Positions 50,401 to 62,400 of a stretch of 64,000 nucleotides of DNA are shown piece after piece. Location of the stretch: the NCBI GenBank assembly GCA_903813345.2, contig CAIIXF020000001.1, positions 14,155,915-14,219,914 on the forward strand, read 5' to 3'. The notes under the pieces are model-generated. The model did not search any database and had not been told where the DNA came from. It worked only from the letters and a program-made list of their open reading frames with translations. The translations under genes and the position numbers were made by a program. Origin of the DNA: Owenia fusiformis. Taxonomy: Eukaryota > Annelida > Polychaeta > Sabellida > Oweniidae. Each line of letters starts with the position of its first letter. Position 1 is the first letter of the stretch.

Positions 50401-53400
50401 TTCAGGACAGTACCTCCAGCCTTTAGTAAGGTCTTGGGTACAAAGTCAGATTTGAATCCTAGAAAAATGGATTGCCAGTCAATACTATGTGACACCTTCT
50501 TAAGCACCAAGGCATGTATCTCACTGCGTCTTGCTGCAGATGCTAACAGAGTGAGAAAAACTGTTTTCCACGTGACAAATTTTAAATCAACTATCTCGAT
50601 AGGTTCAAAAGGAGGTCTCATAAGACCTTGTAGGACCACATTTAAATCCCAGTTTGGAATTTTATTAGAGATATTCCTCGGTCTTTCTTGTTTGAAATTA
50701 GATAGCAAACAAGAAATCAAAGGATCTGAACCAATATCTAAATTCGAAGTTTCTTTCAGAGTATTACCTAAGGCTGTTCTGTATCCTGCTATAGTAACTG
50801 GTTGAAGTTTTCTATCTTCAAATAACCAATTCAGAAAATCGGCTACTACAGTAACAGAAGTTCTGAATGGATCTCTATTCCGTTCAGAACACCAACCAGC
50901 CCAGACTCTCCATTTCGAGTCATATACCTTGATCGAGGAGTTTCTTTGAGGTTTTGCAATTCTTTCTGCAACCTTGTTTGAAAAGCCTTTGTTTTTAAAG
51001 GATTGTTTGACAGCCTCCAAGCGTGAAGCTTGAATATTTGGGGATTTTGATGAAATACCCATTGTCTTGTCTGTTTCAACATTTTTGGAACTACTGGAAT
51101 GTTTAGAGGTTTCTCTACAAGAGACTCTAACAGTCTGGGATACCATGCTTGTTTCTCCCATAATGGGGCAATGAGAATCATTTCCACATTTGTCGTTTGC
51201 AACATCTTGTTCAGAACAAGAGAGATTAATGGTGTCGGGGGAAAGGCATAAGCCCACAGACCTTTCCAATCCATACTTAGAGCATCTACCTCCCATGCTA
51301 GCGTATCCGGGACTGGTGACACAAATAGAGGTAATTTCGTGTTGTGTCGTGTCGCAAAAAGGTCTATTAGAGGTTTTCCCCATTTCCTGCAAATTGCATG
51401 GAAAATTTGATCTTTCAGACTCCACTCTGTTGACAGAATCTGAGACTTTCTGGACAGAGCATCTGCCAGAATGTTCAATCTCCCTGGAATATGACGTATT
51501 GTCATTTCTATATTGTTGACTTGATTCCATAGCAGAATTCTTTTTGTTACCTTGAATAACTGGTAAGAATGTGTGCCGCCTTGATTTTTCAAATAGGCCA
51601 CAGTGGATGCATTGTCTGAGGATACTTGTATCCTTTTCCCCTGTACTTGAGGTTGAAAATGTTTGAGACTTAACTCTACTGCCATCAACTCCTTCATGTT
51701 GATGTGCAGGTTCAGATCTTGTTTGGACCACATCTTTGAAACTTCTAGATTTTCTAAATGTGCTCCCCAAGCTGTCATTGAACTGTCTGTGAACAGTTTT
51801 AGATCTACTGAATTCTGCATTTGAATCGGAACACCTTTCACAAGATTGTCCTTGTTTAGCCACCAGACTAAGTCTTGTCTTGTCATTTTGGACCATGGAA
51901 TCAAAATGTTCATGTCCTTTGAGGCATTCCAATTTCTCTGGAGATCGTATTGCATCTCCCTCATGAACAATCTCCCTAATGGCACAATTTTCTCTGTTGC
52001 CGCTAGGAGACCCAAAATTCTTTTCCAGAATTTTGCTGTTTGTAAAGGTTTCGCTAGGAAACGCTGTATCTCTGTTTCGAGTAACTTCACTCTGTATTGA
52101 GTGGGTAAAATTAGACCTTTCTTTAGGTCGTAAAGTGAGCCCAGGTAAGTAAGTTGCTGAGTTGGATTTAACTCTGACTTCTCCAGATTTAGGAGAAAGC
52201 CTAACTTTTTCGTTAAGTTGCACACAGTCTTTGTGTTCTCCGAACTTACTTGGTGTGATGATGCTATTATCATCCAATCGTCGAGATACTGGAACATCTT
52301 TATATTTATTGAATGAAGGAATTTTTTGATCTGAGAAACTATCTCTGTGAAAATTAAAGGAGCTGTTGCTAGACCAAATGGAAGACATTTCCATTGGAAG
52401 ACTCCCCGATTTTTCACGGCAAATCTCAGATATTTCTGGTGAGACCTGGCGATAGGGACATGCAAATAGGCCTGTCGAAGGTCTATAGAAGTCATGTACA
52501 TTCCCTTCTCCAGATTTCTTTTGATGATTTCTGGAGTGTCCATCTTGAATGATGGGACATTCAGAAATAGATTTAGAGTTGACAGGTCTGTCACGGGTCT
52601 CCATTTGTCGGATGACTTTTTTGGAACCAGAAATATTCGACTGTAAAACCCTGGGGAAGAAATGTCTTCTACTTGTTCTATAGCATTCTCCTCTAGGAGA
52701 GTGTTGATTAGGTCGAAAACTGCCTCTCTTTTTAGAGGATTGTGGAATTCTGACCAAAGGGGAGTCTTTTGTAACTTTGGCTTTTCTTTGAATGGAAGAT
52801 AATAGCCTTCTTTTAAAAGGTTTATCACTTTTGCCGAAGCATTTATTTGACTCCATTCCTGCCAGAATTCCATCAACCTCCCACCCACTTTGTCGTTTGA
52901 CGATGTATGGAGGTAATTTTCGACCTGGAATAAGTCACTGTTTATCAGTGGACTTTCCTCTACCGACAGATTTACCTCTGCCTCTTCCTCGAGGAAAACC
53001 CTTTGAACCCCGTCCTTTTCCACGAAAAGAACTATCTTTGTTCTGGAACTTATTGGAAGTTTTGGGTTTGTTTTTGTCCTCCTTTTTAGAGGTGTAGTCT
53101 AGAATTTGATTCTGCGCTATATCATTTTTAGCTTTCCTCAAATTTTCTTTCACTTTGGCCAAGTTGTCTTGAAACAACTTCCCAGTTTGGGGCTCAAGAG
53201 TCATAAGTTCTTTGAGATCTGCAAAGGGGATATCTTTATCCGCCTTCATGGAAAGGTAAGAATGTCTCCTGCATGCTACTATTTGATTGAGCAAAAAAGC
53301 ATTAAGACGATACCCATCCTCAATGCAGTGACCAGCTGCTTTAATTAATGTCAAAGCCTGTTCTATTTTCTGACATAAAGAAGGATCCATTCCTTCTTCT

Positions 53401-56400
53401 TTTAACAGATCCTCAAACAGTGGTTTAACAGAACCAATGAACCATTCAGTGTGAGAGGAAGTAACTAGATTTTCTCTAGACACACCCTCCCAATCTGTCA
53501 ATGTCTTCAATGACAGGTTCGCAAAATGAGGGTCTAATTTGGCCTTTTGCGAATCATTCTTCTTGAATGGTTTGGCAATGGACGAAAAATCTTCGTCTAT
53601 TTTGCAGGGTTCAAACTTATCCTCATCTGGTACGATTTGGTATAAGGCTTTAGGAAGTTTGTATCTTTTCTTACAAAGATTTGGTAAATCTTTGGAAAAG
53701 GCATCCTGGGGTAAGTCGTTAAAGATTTTGACTCCTTCAATCAAGTTATTCTTTACACCTGGGCAAAGTGGCAGTTGTAAAGAATTAGTCAATACTGAAG
53801 GTTTATCTTTCACTAGAGACCAAGATTTGACCTTATTCTTAGGTGTTGACATCTCTGCTATCTCAGGGAAAGATTTTTTAACGACTTCAGTGGCTGCCAA
53901 AAATTCTAATTTGGCTCTTGCCACCTCATTTGATGGCTTAGTATCAGGATCTTCCTGTTCACCATCATTCTCCAACTCTATAGTAACTGAATCATCATCT
54001 CTATTAAGAGAAATGGTTCTTGTAAGAGTAGGAGGTGATTTAAATTGTTGATCATCATTTATTTGAATGTGATCATCCTGTTCTTGTATGTGATCATCAT
54101 TTACTTGAGTGTGATCATCATTCACAGACCATGGCCTTGACTGTGTTCTCTTGGAAATATTTTGAGGTATGTATGCAGATGATCCTGCATACATCGCTCT
54201 CAGAACTTGCTGGTCTTGCAAGAAATTCTGAAACATTTCCTGTCTTTGATCAATTCTCGGATTGATAAATTGATCTCTCTCCCATTGATACTTATCGTAC
54301 CTGGGTGAATCTTTATCATTTCTGTAACGTCTCCTTTTAGGACTTATAGAAGGAGATTGTTTACGATAGTACCTCTTCTTTGGACTTAAAGAAGGAGATC
54401 TATGAGACCTATAAGCAGATCTATGATGTGAAGATTTGTGTCTTTTCCTCGGACTTGAGGACAAAGACTTTGATCTAGACCTGGACTTTGATCTATGTTT
54501 GTACTTGTATCTAGACCTGGACTTAGATCTAGACCTTTTACGATTGTGAAGTCTATCTTTAGATCTGTATCTCACCCTCGGACTTGAGGAATGAGAACGT
54601 GATCTCCTTGGTCTAGACCTGGATCTAGACCTGGATCTCGATCTGTATCTACCCCTCGGACTTGAGGAAATAGATTTAGTTCTGTGACGTCGCCGTTTAG
54701 GAGAAGCCGAATCTCTGTGACGATGTTTTTTACGTCTTTTAAACGAAGTGTCAGAGTCTGACCCACTTGAAGTTGAATTACTTCGACTTTCTCTACGGCC
54801 ACGCCGAACTTTTTCTAGAACTTTAGACTTCACAACCGGTGATTTACCTTTGTCCGAGCGCGCTGGGCTAACTCGCTGATCACCCTGGGTATTAACCCCT
54901 TCTGTTGTATCGAACTGCGTTGTATTCGTCGACATAGTAGACTTGTAACGCTCGTTTTTGGACCAATTTATCGCACTTTTGAAAATTTTGTGTGACTTTC
55001 AAAATGGTAGAAAAATGAATGGTGCGCATGCGCAACTATGACGTAAAGTGGGCGGGGCTTCCGGGAAACCGAAAGTGAAAGTGAAAGTAGAAAATAATTG
55101 TTCCAATAAAAGGTGACTATGGTAGCTTTTAGCATATTGTAATGACATAATTGGTAAGTGATATTAATTTACGTAGTAAAATGCTTTTTTTCATTTGGAG
55201 GATATTTCATATGCCAAGCTGTGTTATACTTTATGGGGAAATTTAGATGACAATTTTTCCTTATTATACACAAATAGAAGATCCCGAAACTTCACCCAAA
55301 AATGTGAAATTGATTTGTCAAAATAAAAATCTCCCTTTAATAGATGTATAATATACTAATGCTATATAACAGTTAGAGGTGTTGACTCAATGACCTCGAG
55401 CCCGTGAACCCTTGAGTATTGTTCTGGGATCGGGCCTTTTATACTAAACAGTGTGCAACACCAGAAACGAGCATTCGATTTGCTAAACGATATGTGCCAC
55501 CCTTTAAGGCCATATAGATAAATACCTTCTCTTAAGGTCTTCACACACACAGTCAAGTTAAGAACAATGTCAATACAAGACAACAACCTTCCTTGACTTG
55601 ATTTTACACCTTCAATATTATTTCTAAATATATTATAAGTCATGATTCTTAGATTTTTCTTACTTTGCTCAGTTTCATTTAGAGGTGCCATACCGCCACT
55701 GGAATATTTGTACTTGTTGGCTATGCGTCCAAATGGTCCTTCCCAGACATACACATTGTTCAGTGGATAATGCCAGTCTTTCAGAACCACAACTTGGTCA
55801 CAGTTTGTTTCAGCCATTCCTAATATACAGATATAATATTGTAAAGCCTTGCTGAAAAAAGACCTTTTTGACTTTGAGAAGGTCATTGAAGGTCAAATCT
55901 CAAATCTAAAGTCAAAGAACTTCTGAGAACTTGTACATGATTTTGAAAAAATTGAAGTCAGTCTAAACAGTATTTGTTAAGTTATTAGACATTTTTAGAA
56001 TTTGTTACAGACACCAACCACCAACCGCCACCCGCCGCCTGCCAACCACCAACCCCCATTACAAAAAAAACAGAAACCATAACAATATGTCACCACTTTT
56101 GTTGGTGACATAACAATTCAAATTCATATCATCCATGGATATAGTTCCCATACACAAATCTCAAATGAATACTAGTTCTAAGGTGAACCATATGGTTCGA
56201 TCTCAACTTGATACGTTTATATAAACCTAGGTCGATCTTTTATCCTCAATCATTTTAATTTAGTTTCTATTAGTACATACCTTATGGCAATCCTTTATCA
56301 CCAAGCATTATAAGATTTTTCATTAAAAAGAATTTTTGTAATCATTACAAATCATAAAACAATCAAAACAGGTTCAAGAATGAAACCTATATAAACAATA

Positions 56401-59400
56401 AAGAAATAATGTGAATGTACCATGGTCTGCTACCACTATGATATTGACACAGTTATGGAGATCTCTGTGTAGTAAACCATTCATCAGTTTGCCAATATAT
56501 CCATCCACCTCTTCCAAGATATCACGCATCTGAAAATAAAACAATATACATTATGCAAATATTTTGTTGCTTTGAGGGGAAGACCTGGAGGACAAGGGGA
56601 ATATTATTTATGAAAGTGACACAGGAATTCACCAAAATAGAGCAAAATATTTTATTATTTATACTTTTATGTTTGACTCATTCTGTAACAAGGGAGGCTC
56701 ATTTATTTACCAATGAACTATAAGCACCACAGGGAAATATCACAGGATATTTATGTTGTGTGATATCTGTTCAACAAATCACAGGATGAGAAATATGGCA
56801 ATGAGATAATTATAGTGCATAACCCAAAATGAAGGTTTTGAAGAAGTTTGACTCAAATGCAAATACCTTACTTGATATGAATCCTGGGATATGAATACTC
56901 AATTTCTTAAATAGTTTGAGGTTATTTAATATTCTCAACATCTGTTTGTCAGTCATTCCACATATAAGCAGACATTCGTGTCGCCAAGGGTTTTTTCTCA
57001 AGCGTTAATAGATATATATAGAAACTTTTTAAGAACATCTACTTAGGACCAATACCCACTTGTACAACCACCATACAGCAAATTTTAATTGTTTGGTAGT
57101 AAGTGAGAATTTTTTCTAACTTAATTTGATGACAAATTCCTCAGGTACGTTATGTCGCCAGAGTGCCTAGTGATGTTTTATAAGCATAACTGAAGTAGTT
57201 ATAGATTTCAGAACACATCCAAACTTCCTGAAAAGATACCTGTGGGTATATACTTTATTTTCCCAACTTTTCGAGTAATTTAATCCTTTCCAACCTAATA
57301 ATCAGATGCCCGGAACCCATGTCGCCAGTTTTTTTCTAAAATACCACTTTAGATATTTCAATTTCTAGAGAATGCACGAATTACTTAAATGTTTAACCCA
57401 GAGTGATATTTTATCAGAAAATGATTTATCAAAATGCATGCAAAGTTTAAAAACTGTATTCTATCCAGAACAAAAGTTATAGGTCATAAAGGTGTCATTT
57501 TTCAATTCAAAAGATAAGGATTTTAAGGTACGTTACAACATTTCCCAACATTTTGTAATATCTTGATGGAATTAGCGAATAAATTCTTGAATATGAAAAG
57601 GCGGACATTCAATACAATGTGCTCATTACCTTTGTTCGCTCTGTTATATTGCTTTATTGGAACATGTAATGAGTTTTCCTCATGTACGTTGCAATAAGGT
57701 ACGTTACGGAAAGTGCGAAATAAGTTGATAACTCAGCAATAAATGCTACTTACTCAAGTGGAGGAGGTCATCACGTGATCTCATGATACGCCATACTTTA
57801 TTTGCAGTCTAAGGAGTAGGGATTTCTTCCTAATAATCCCTAAATAATACAGCAATCGCGTAAGTACAACACCTGTATCTTTTGCCTAAGCAAAGCTGGT
57901 TAATCAAAGATCTAGGATATCCCGATTCGGTTGAAAGATATTCTAAATAAACAACTTAATTGGTCATTGTTAAAACATGATGTCAATTTTTTTCCCAAAT
58001 CACATACGACTTGAGTTTTATATCAATTAAGGTACGTTGCTTTTGATAACGTCACTTAATACTTGTTTTATTTCTGTCTTAACAGTGGTAACTTACCCGG
58101 GAATTCACAATTTGTTGCAGAATATGGCCAAGACTAAAGCAGAAATTCAAAAGAATTATACAGGGCGTATCAAAAAAACGCAACGAGTTGTTATCTCGTA
58201 AAATCACAAAACTAGTAATGACTACATCAATTTCATTTAATGTACCATAAAGCCATGTCTCGCCTGTTTGCAATGATATGTCATTCATTCACATGTGGTA
58301 ATGGTTGGGTGAGAAATCGGCTCTGCGCCAAGTTTTAGATATTGAAAAAATCAGTACAAGGGCTAAGTGCCAATGGAAGTTCCCCTGACTTTAATTGTTG
58401 TGACTTTTTCTTTTGGAGCTATCTCAGGAGCATCTGTCCTCACAATTCCTCCACCAGATATTGCAAAACCTCGAGAAAGATTTGCCCATGGGCTGCTTTT
58501 CTTTGCTTTAACCCACACATGATTTAGGGCTGAACCATGCATGACGTGGACAGATGAGCGCATCTTTATGTGCAAGGAAGTGGTGGCAATTTGAAGGGGT
58601 ATAGGATGTATTCTTGCAAGAGTATGAGTATGAACACTTTACTGTCTATGCCATACCTGTCACACCTTCTTCCAATAGCCCCTATGCCCCTTGTACTGAC
58701 TTTTGCAATGTTTTAAACTTGGGTCCGAGCTGAATTTTGCCCCACTTTGCAAAATTAATGATTATTCGGACAGAGATGACTCCCTGTGAATGAATGATAT
58801 TTCATTGCAAAGAGGAGTAATTTGGCTTTTTGGTACATGGAATTAAAAGGATGCAGTCAGCATTGGTTTTACGTTTTCGTCCAATATTGCATCGGGCTCC
58901 GTAGTCCGTACACTGACTTTTGCAATGTTTATAACTTGGCCCGAAGCTAATTTTGGCCCACTTTTCAAATGGAATGATTACTCACCCGACCATGACCAAA
59001 TATCAATGAATGATATATCATTGTAAAGAGGAGACACATGGCTTTGGTGCATTGAATGAAATCAATGCTGTTATCACTGGTTTTGTGTTTTTCCAAGATA
59101 ACAATCTGCGTTTTTTTGATACGCACTGTAGAGAAAGAAAAGAATTGAGGGACAAAAATACCTTGAAAAGGAACGTATCAGAAGAAGACGATACTATGTG
59201 CCCCCTGCTGAGCTAAATGGAAAACAATTGAAATAAGATGATGAAAATCGCCGCCAGTGACATGCAATTGATCTTGCAAAAGTGGAGCACATCTAGTGAA
59301 AACGTTGGCTAAAGCCGTATTCCGGCGAAGTAAACATTTGACATTTGTAAAGGAAGATTTAAGCGACGTTCCCTTTCATTTGCCTCTGCTATTATATATG

Positions 59401-62400
59401 AAGCATTTTATGTTTTGTTGTTTAAGAAGTTGTTTTTGTTTGTAGTTGGTCATATCACGAGTTTATATTCTTCTAAACAAATAAATAAATGATATTGATC
59501 GAGTTAAAATGTTTTCATAATGATATTAAGATACGTTATTATTTTCAAAGTAATTTTTTTATCTCTATTAATAGATATAAAATGGTTTATGGTGACAATA
59601 CAATGGACAGGAGCTTGTGTTTTAAGACTTTGATCGAGAAAGATTCGGTGGATTAACAATTGCGTCAATTTTTACTTTAAGCGACGTTGTTTTGCACTGA
59701 CAAGTTTAACTTATTTCTGATTATTACTAGATGTCTTTGCCACATACAAATATATGATGATTTGAAAGCGAAATCTCATAGTTTCATTGTATGCCCAAAA
59801 TAACTTTTCACATGTTGTGTTAAACATCATGAGAATACAAGACAGTGTTGCGTTTTGTAAAATAATTTTTTTGAGAAGCGACTGTATTTATGCATTACAA
59901 CGTAAATTTATGTTATTTCTTGATTAAAATGATTAGTGATTTCCCAAATGCAATTTATAGTTTTGTTTCTTAGTGATCTATAGAAAAGAGATTACCTGAG
60001 GAAGACATCGCATACCAAGTTAGCTAAAATCTCCATAGAATAAAAGAGGTATCGAGAACGAATCTTAAACTATACGCTTTTTATAATTTTACACCTCTTA
60101 TTTTCAAAATAGTGTAACTTTTGATATATAAAAGTTAAAATGCCAAAACTTTGGGATTCTATAGAGGATACATAAAACAAAATCAAAATCTTAAAATGAA
60201 TGCAATGAAACGAAGTTCATTTTTCAAAAGTTTGGAACCTTAAATGTCTCCTTATATGTGGAATGACCGTGTATGGAAGTTTTCTTTTCCATGAATGCTT
60301 TGTTAATATTAGTTCTGCACTCCAATGGTAGCTAAGTAATTGGCTTATGACACATTTCTATTGTTTTATTATGTCTCAATCTCACCATAATTACGCTTTA
60401 AACACTTAAGGAACAAGAATTGGCAGCTTGCACCATATTTTCAGATGTAGATGAAGCACAAGTCCGATCTTTAATTAAATGAAATATTTTCAGTAATGCA
60501 AGAGAAACTATTCTAACTTAAACGGAAACTGACATTTCAGACAATGGAAGCATCAGAATTCAATGAACAGCACATATGTTATGGGATTATAATGAACATT
60601 ATAATTGTGTTGGGAACAATCGGGAACATTCTTGCGATAATAGTCTGGTTACAGCCTGGCCTGAGAAACACCACTACCGCCACCTATCTTACAGCCTTAT
60701 CTATTGCCGATTTGTGCGTTCTTTGGACTGCGATTTTCCGTTATGAAACATTTTCAATATTTTGGACCAGATGGGACTATTTCATGTATGAGGTCACCAA
60801 CAAGCCATACATTGATGTTTATCTTGAACCATTTCATTGGATTGCACTAGGCACCACAAGCATGTTGACTGTTGCACTGACAGTTGAGCGCTTTTTAGCA
60901 GTGAAATTTCCCATGAAGATCAAACCATTTTGTAACAAATCAGTAACATTTTTTATTATAATACTAATATTGATCACAGCTTTGGCTTTAACAATACCCA
61001 ACTTTTTTGACTATAAGATTATATCACTAAAACCACCATTTTTGAATCAGACAATCAATATAATAGATGCAACTGATTTTAAGGAAACTTCGCACTACAC
61101 ATGCTTTTTCCATAGTTACATCATTCCAATATTTTGGTACCTGATACCCTGGGTGTGTTTAGCAGTCTGTAACGCATTACTGATTCACCATGTTAGGATG
61201 TCAGCGAGGCGTATCAATGCAGTAGCAGTGCATGACTTTGTCAACATGAATCCGCATCGTCATCTCACTAGGCTACTTATCGCCATCACTATCACTTACA
61301 TGGTGTGCAACCTCCCACTCTGCGTCATCGTTATCATCCATGTGAAGAAGGAAACAGAGAATGATGTATGTGAGCCTGGATCTGAGAGCCCCTGGGGGCC
61401 TGATGACCCTTACCAGGTTGCTAGGGTGTTTGGAAACACCCTTAATATCCTCAACAGTGGGATCAATTTCATTCTCTATTGTACAATTGGAGCGAAATTT
61501 CGAAGAGAATTTTTGAGGACTTTTTGTAAATGTTGCAAAAGAAAGGCACATGTTCCAGCTACAAATGTCATACATATCACATCTGAAGACTGATTACATA
61601 ATGTAAATGACTGTTACATAACAATTAATATTAAATGATTATGGAAGGAGACTTCTAGGAGACTTATGAAACATAATTTGCACTAATAAGTTATATTCAG
61701 TAATAGATTCAGACCATAACACAAAAGCTAAAAGGTTCAATAAAGGAAAATAACAATATGGAAATATTAGCTGAAGAGAGAAATATGACAACAGAGCAAC
61801 CCACATTGGCAGCATGTATTTACACACATATGACATTTATGAAAGTTTGTTACGCACTTTGGATAACAATGGCCATATTTGGACTAATTGGCAACACTGT
61901 TTCAGTGATAGTGCTAAGTCGGAAAAGGTTGAGACTTTCAACAACTGCGACGTATCTACAAGCACTTTCGATAAGTGATATGTTCGTTGTGCTGACAGCT
62001 GTGTTCCGCTACAAAGCCTACTACATTCTACTCTCAGAGGAGAGTTACATGGAAGCACGCTTCTGGCTGAATGGCTATGTGGAAGTCTACATAGAACCAT
62101 TTCATTTTATCTTTCTTGGGGCCTCCAGTTTGATCACTACTGCTTTGACAACTGAGAGGTACATGGCAATCTCGTGCCCACTCTCTATCAAGAGACATTG
62201 TGATGTCATCTTCACCCGAGTCATCATTGGTGCAATATATGGCATCATCACCATTGTTACTCTCCCAACTTTCTTCACATATAATGTCATCTCAATGAAC
62301 TTAGATGGACAACGTATCACACTGACTCAGGCGACACCTTTTGGCCTGAAAACAAACTATGAGTGTATCTTCCACAAGCTGTTGATTCCTATCTTCTGGT

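Larger units (their letters stand above)
49307..55181 (-). mobile_element. DIRS-type tyrosine-recombinase retrotransposon, 5875 bases
   Basis: Inverted terminal repeats at 49358-49498 and 55010-55150 are 141 bases each with no mismatch seen. Outer extensions (49307-49357 and 55151-55181) differ from each other. An internal complementary region at 49558-49671 contains the exact reverse complement of the left end (63 bases) joined to that of the right end (43 or more bases). This is the hallmark DIRS arrangement used for a circular intermediate. On the minus strand are a Gag-like ORF, an RT/RNase H ORF and a tyrosine-recombinase ORF, all open. There is no target duplication, as expected for this order. 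It lies in the ENPP intron between exons 55694 and 49012. Intact frames and identical ITRs suggest recent insertion. Confidence 0.95.

Noticed and set aside
51061..52856. Long minus-strand open frame upstream of the DIRS recombinase
   Set aside because: It lies in another frame over the reverse transcriptase and RNase H, shows no family motif and is Ser/Arg-biased. It is an antisense-free shadow of real coding sequence.
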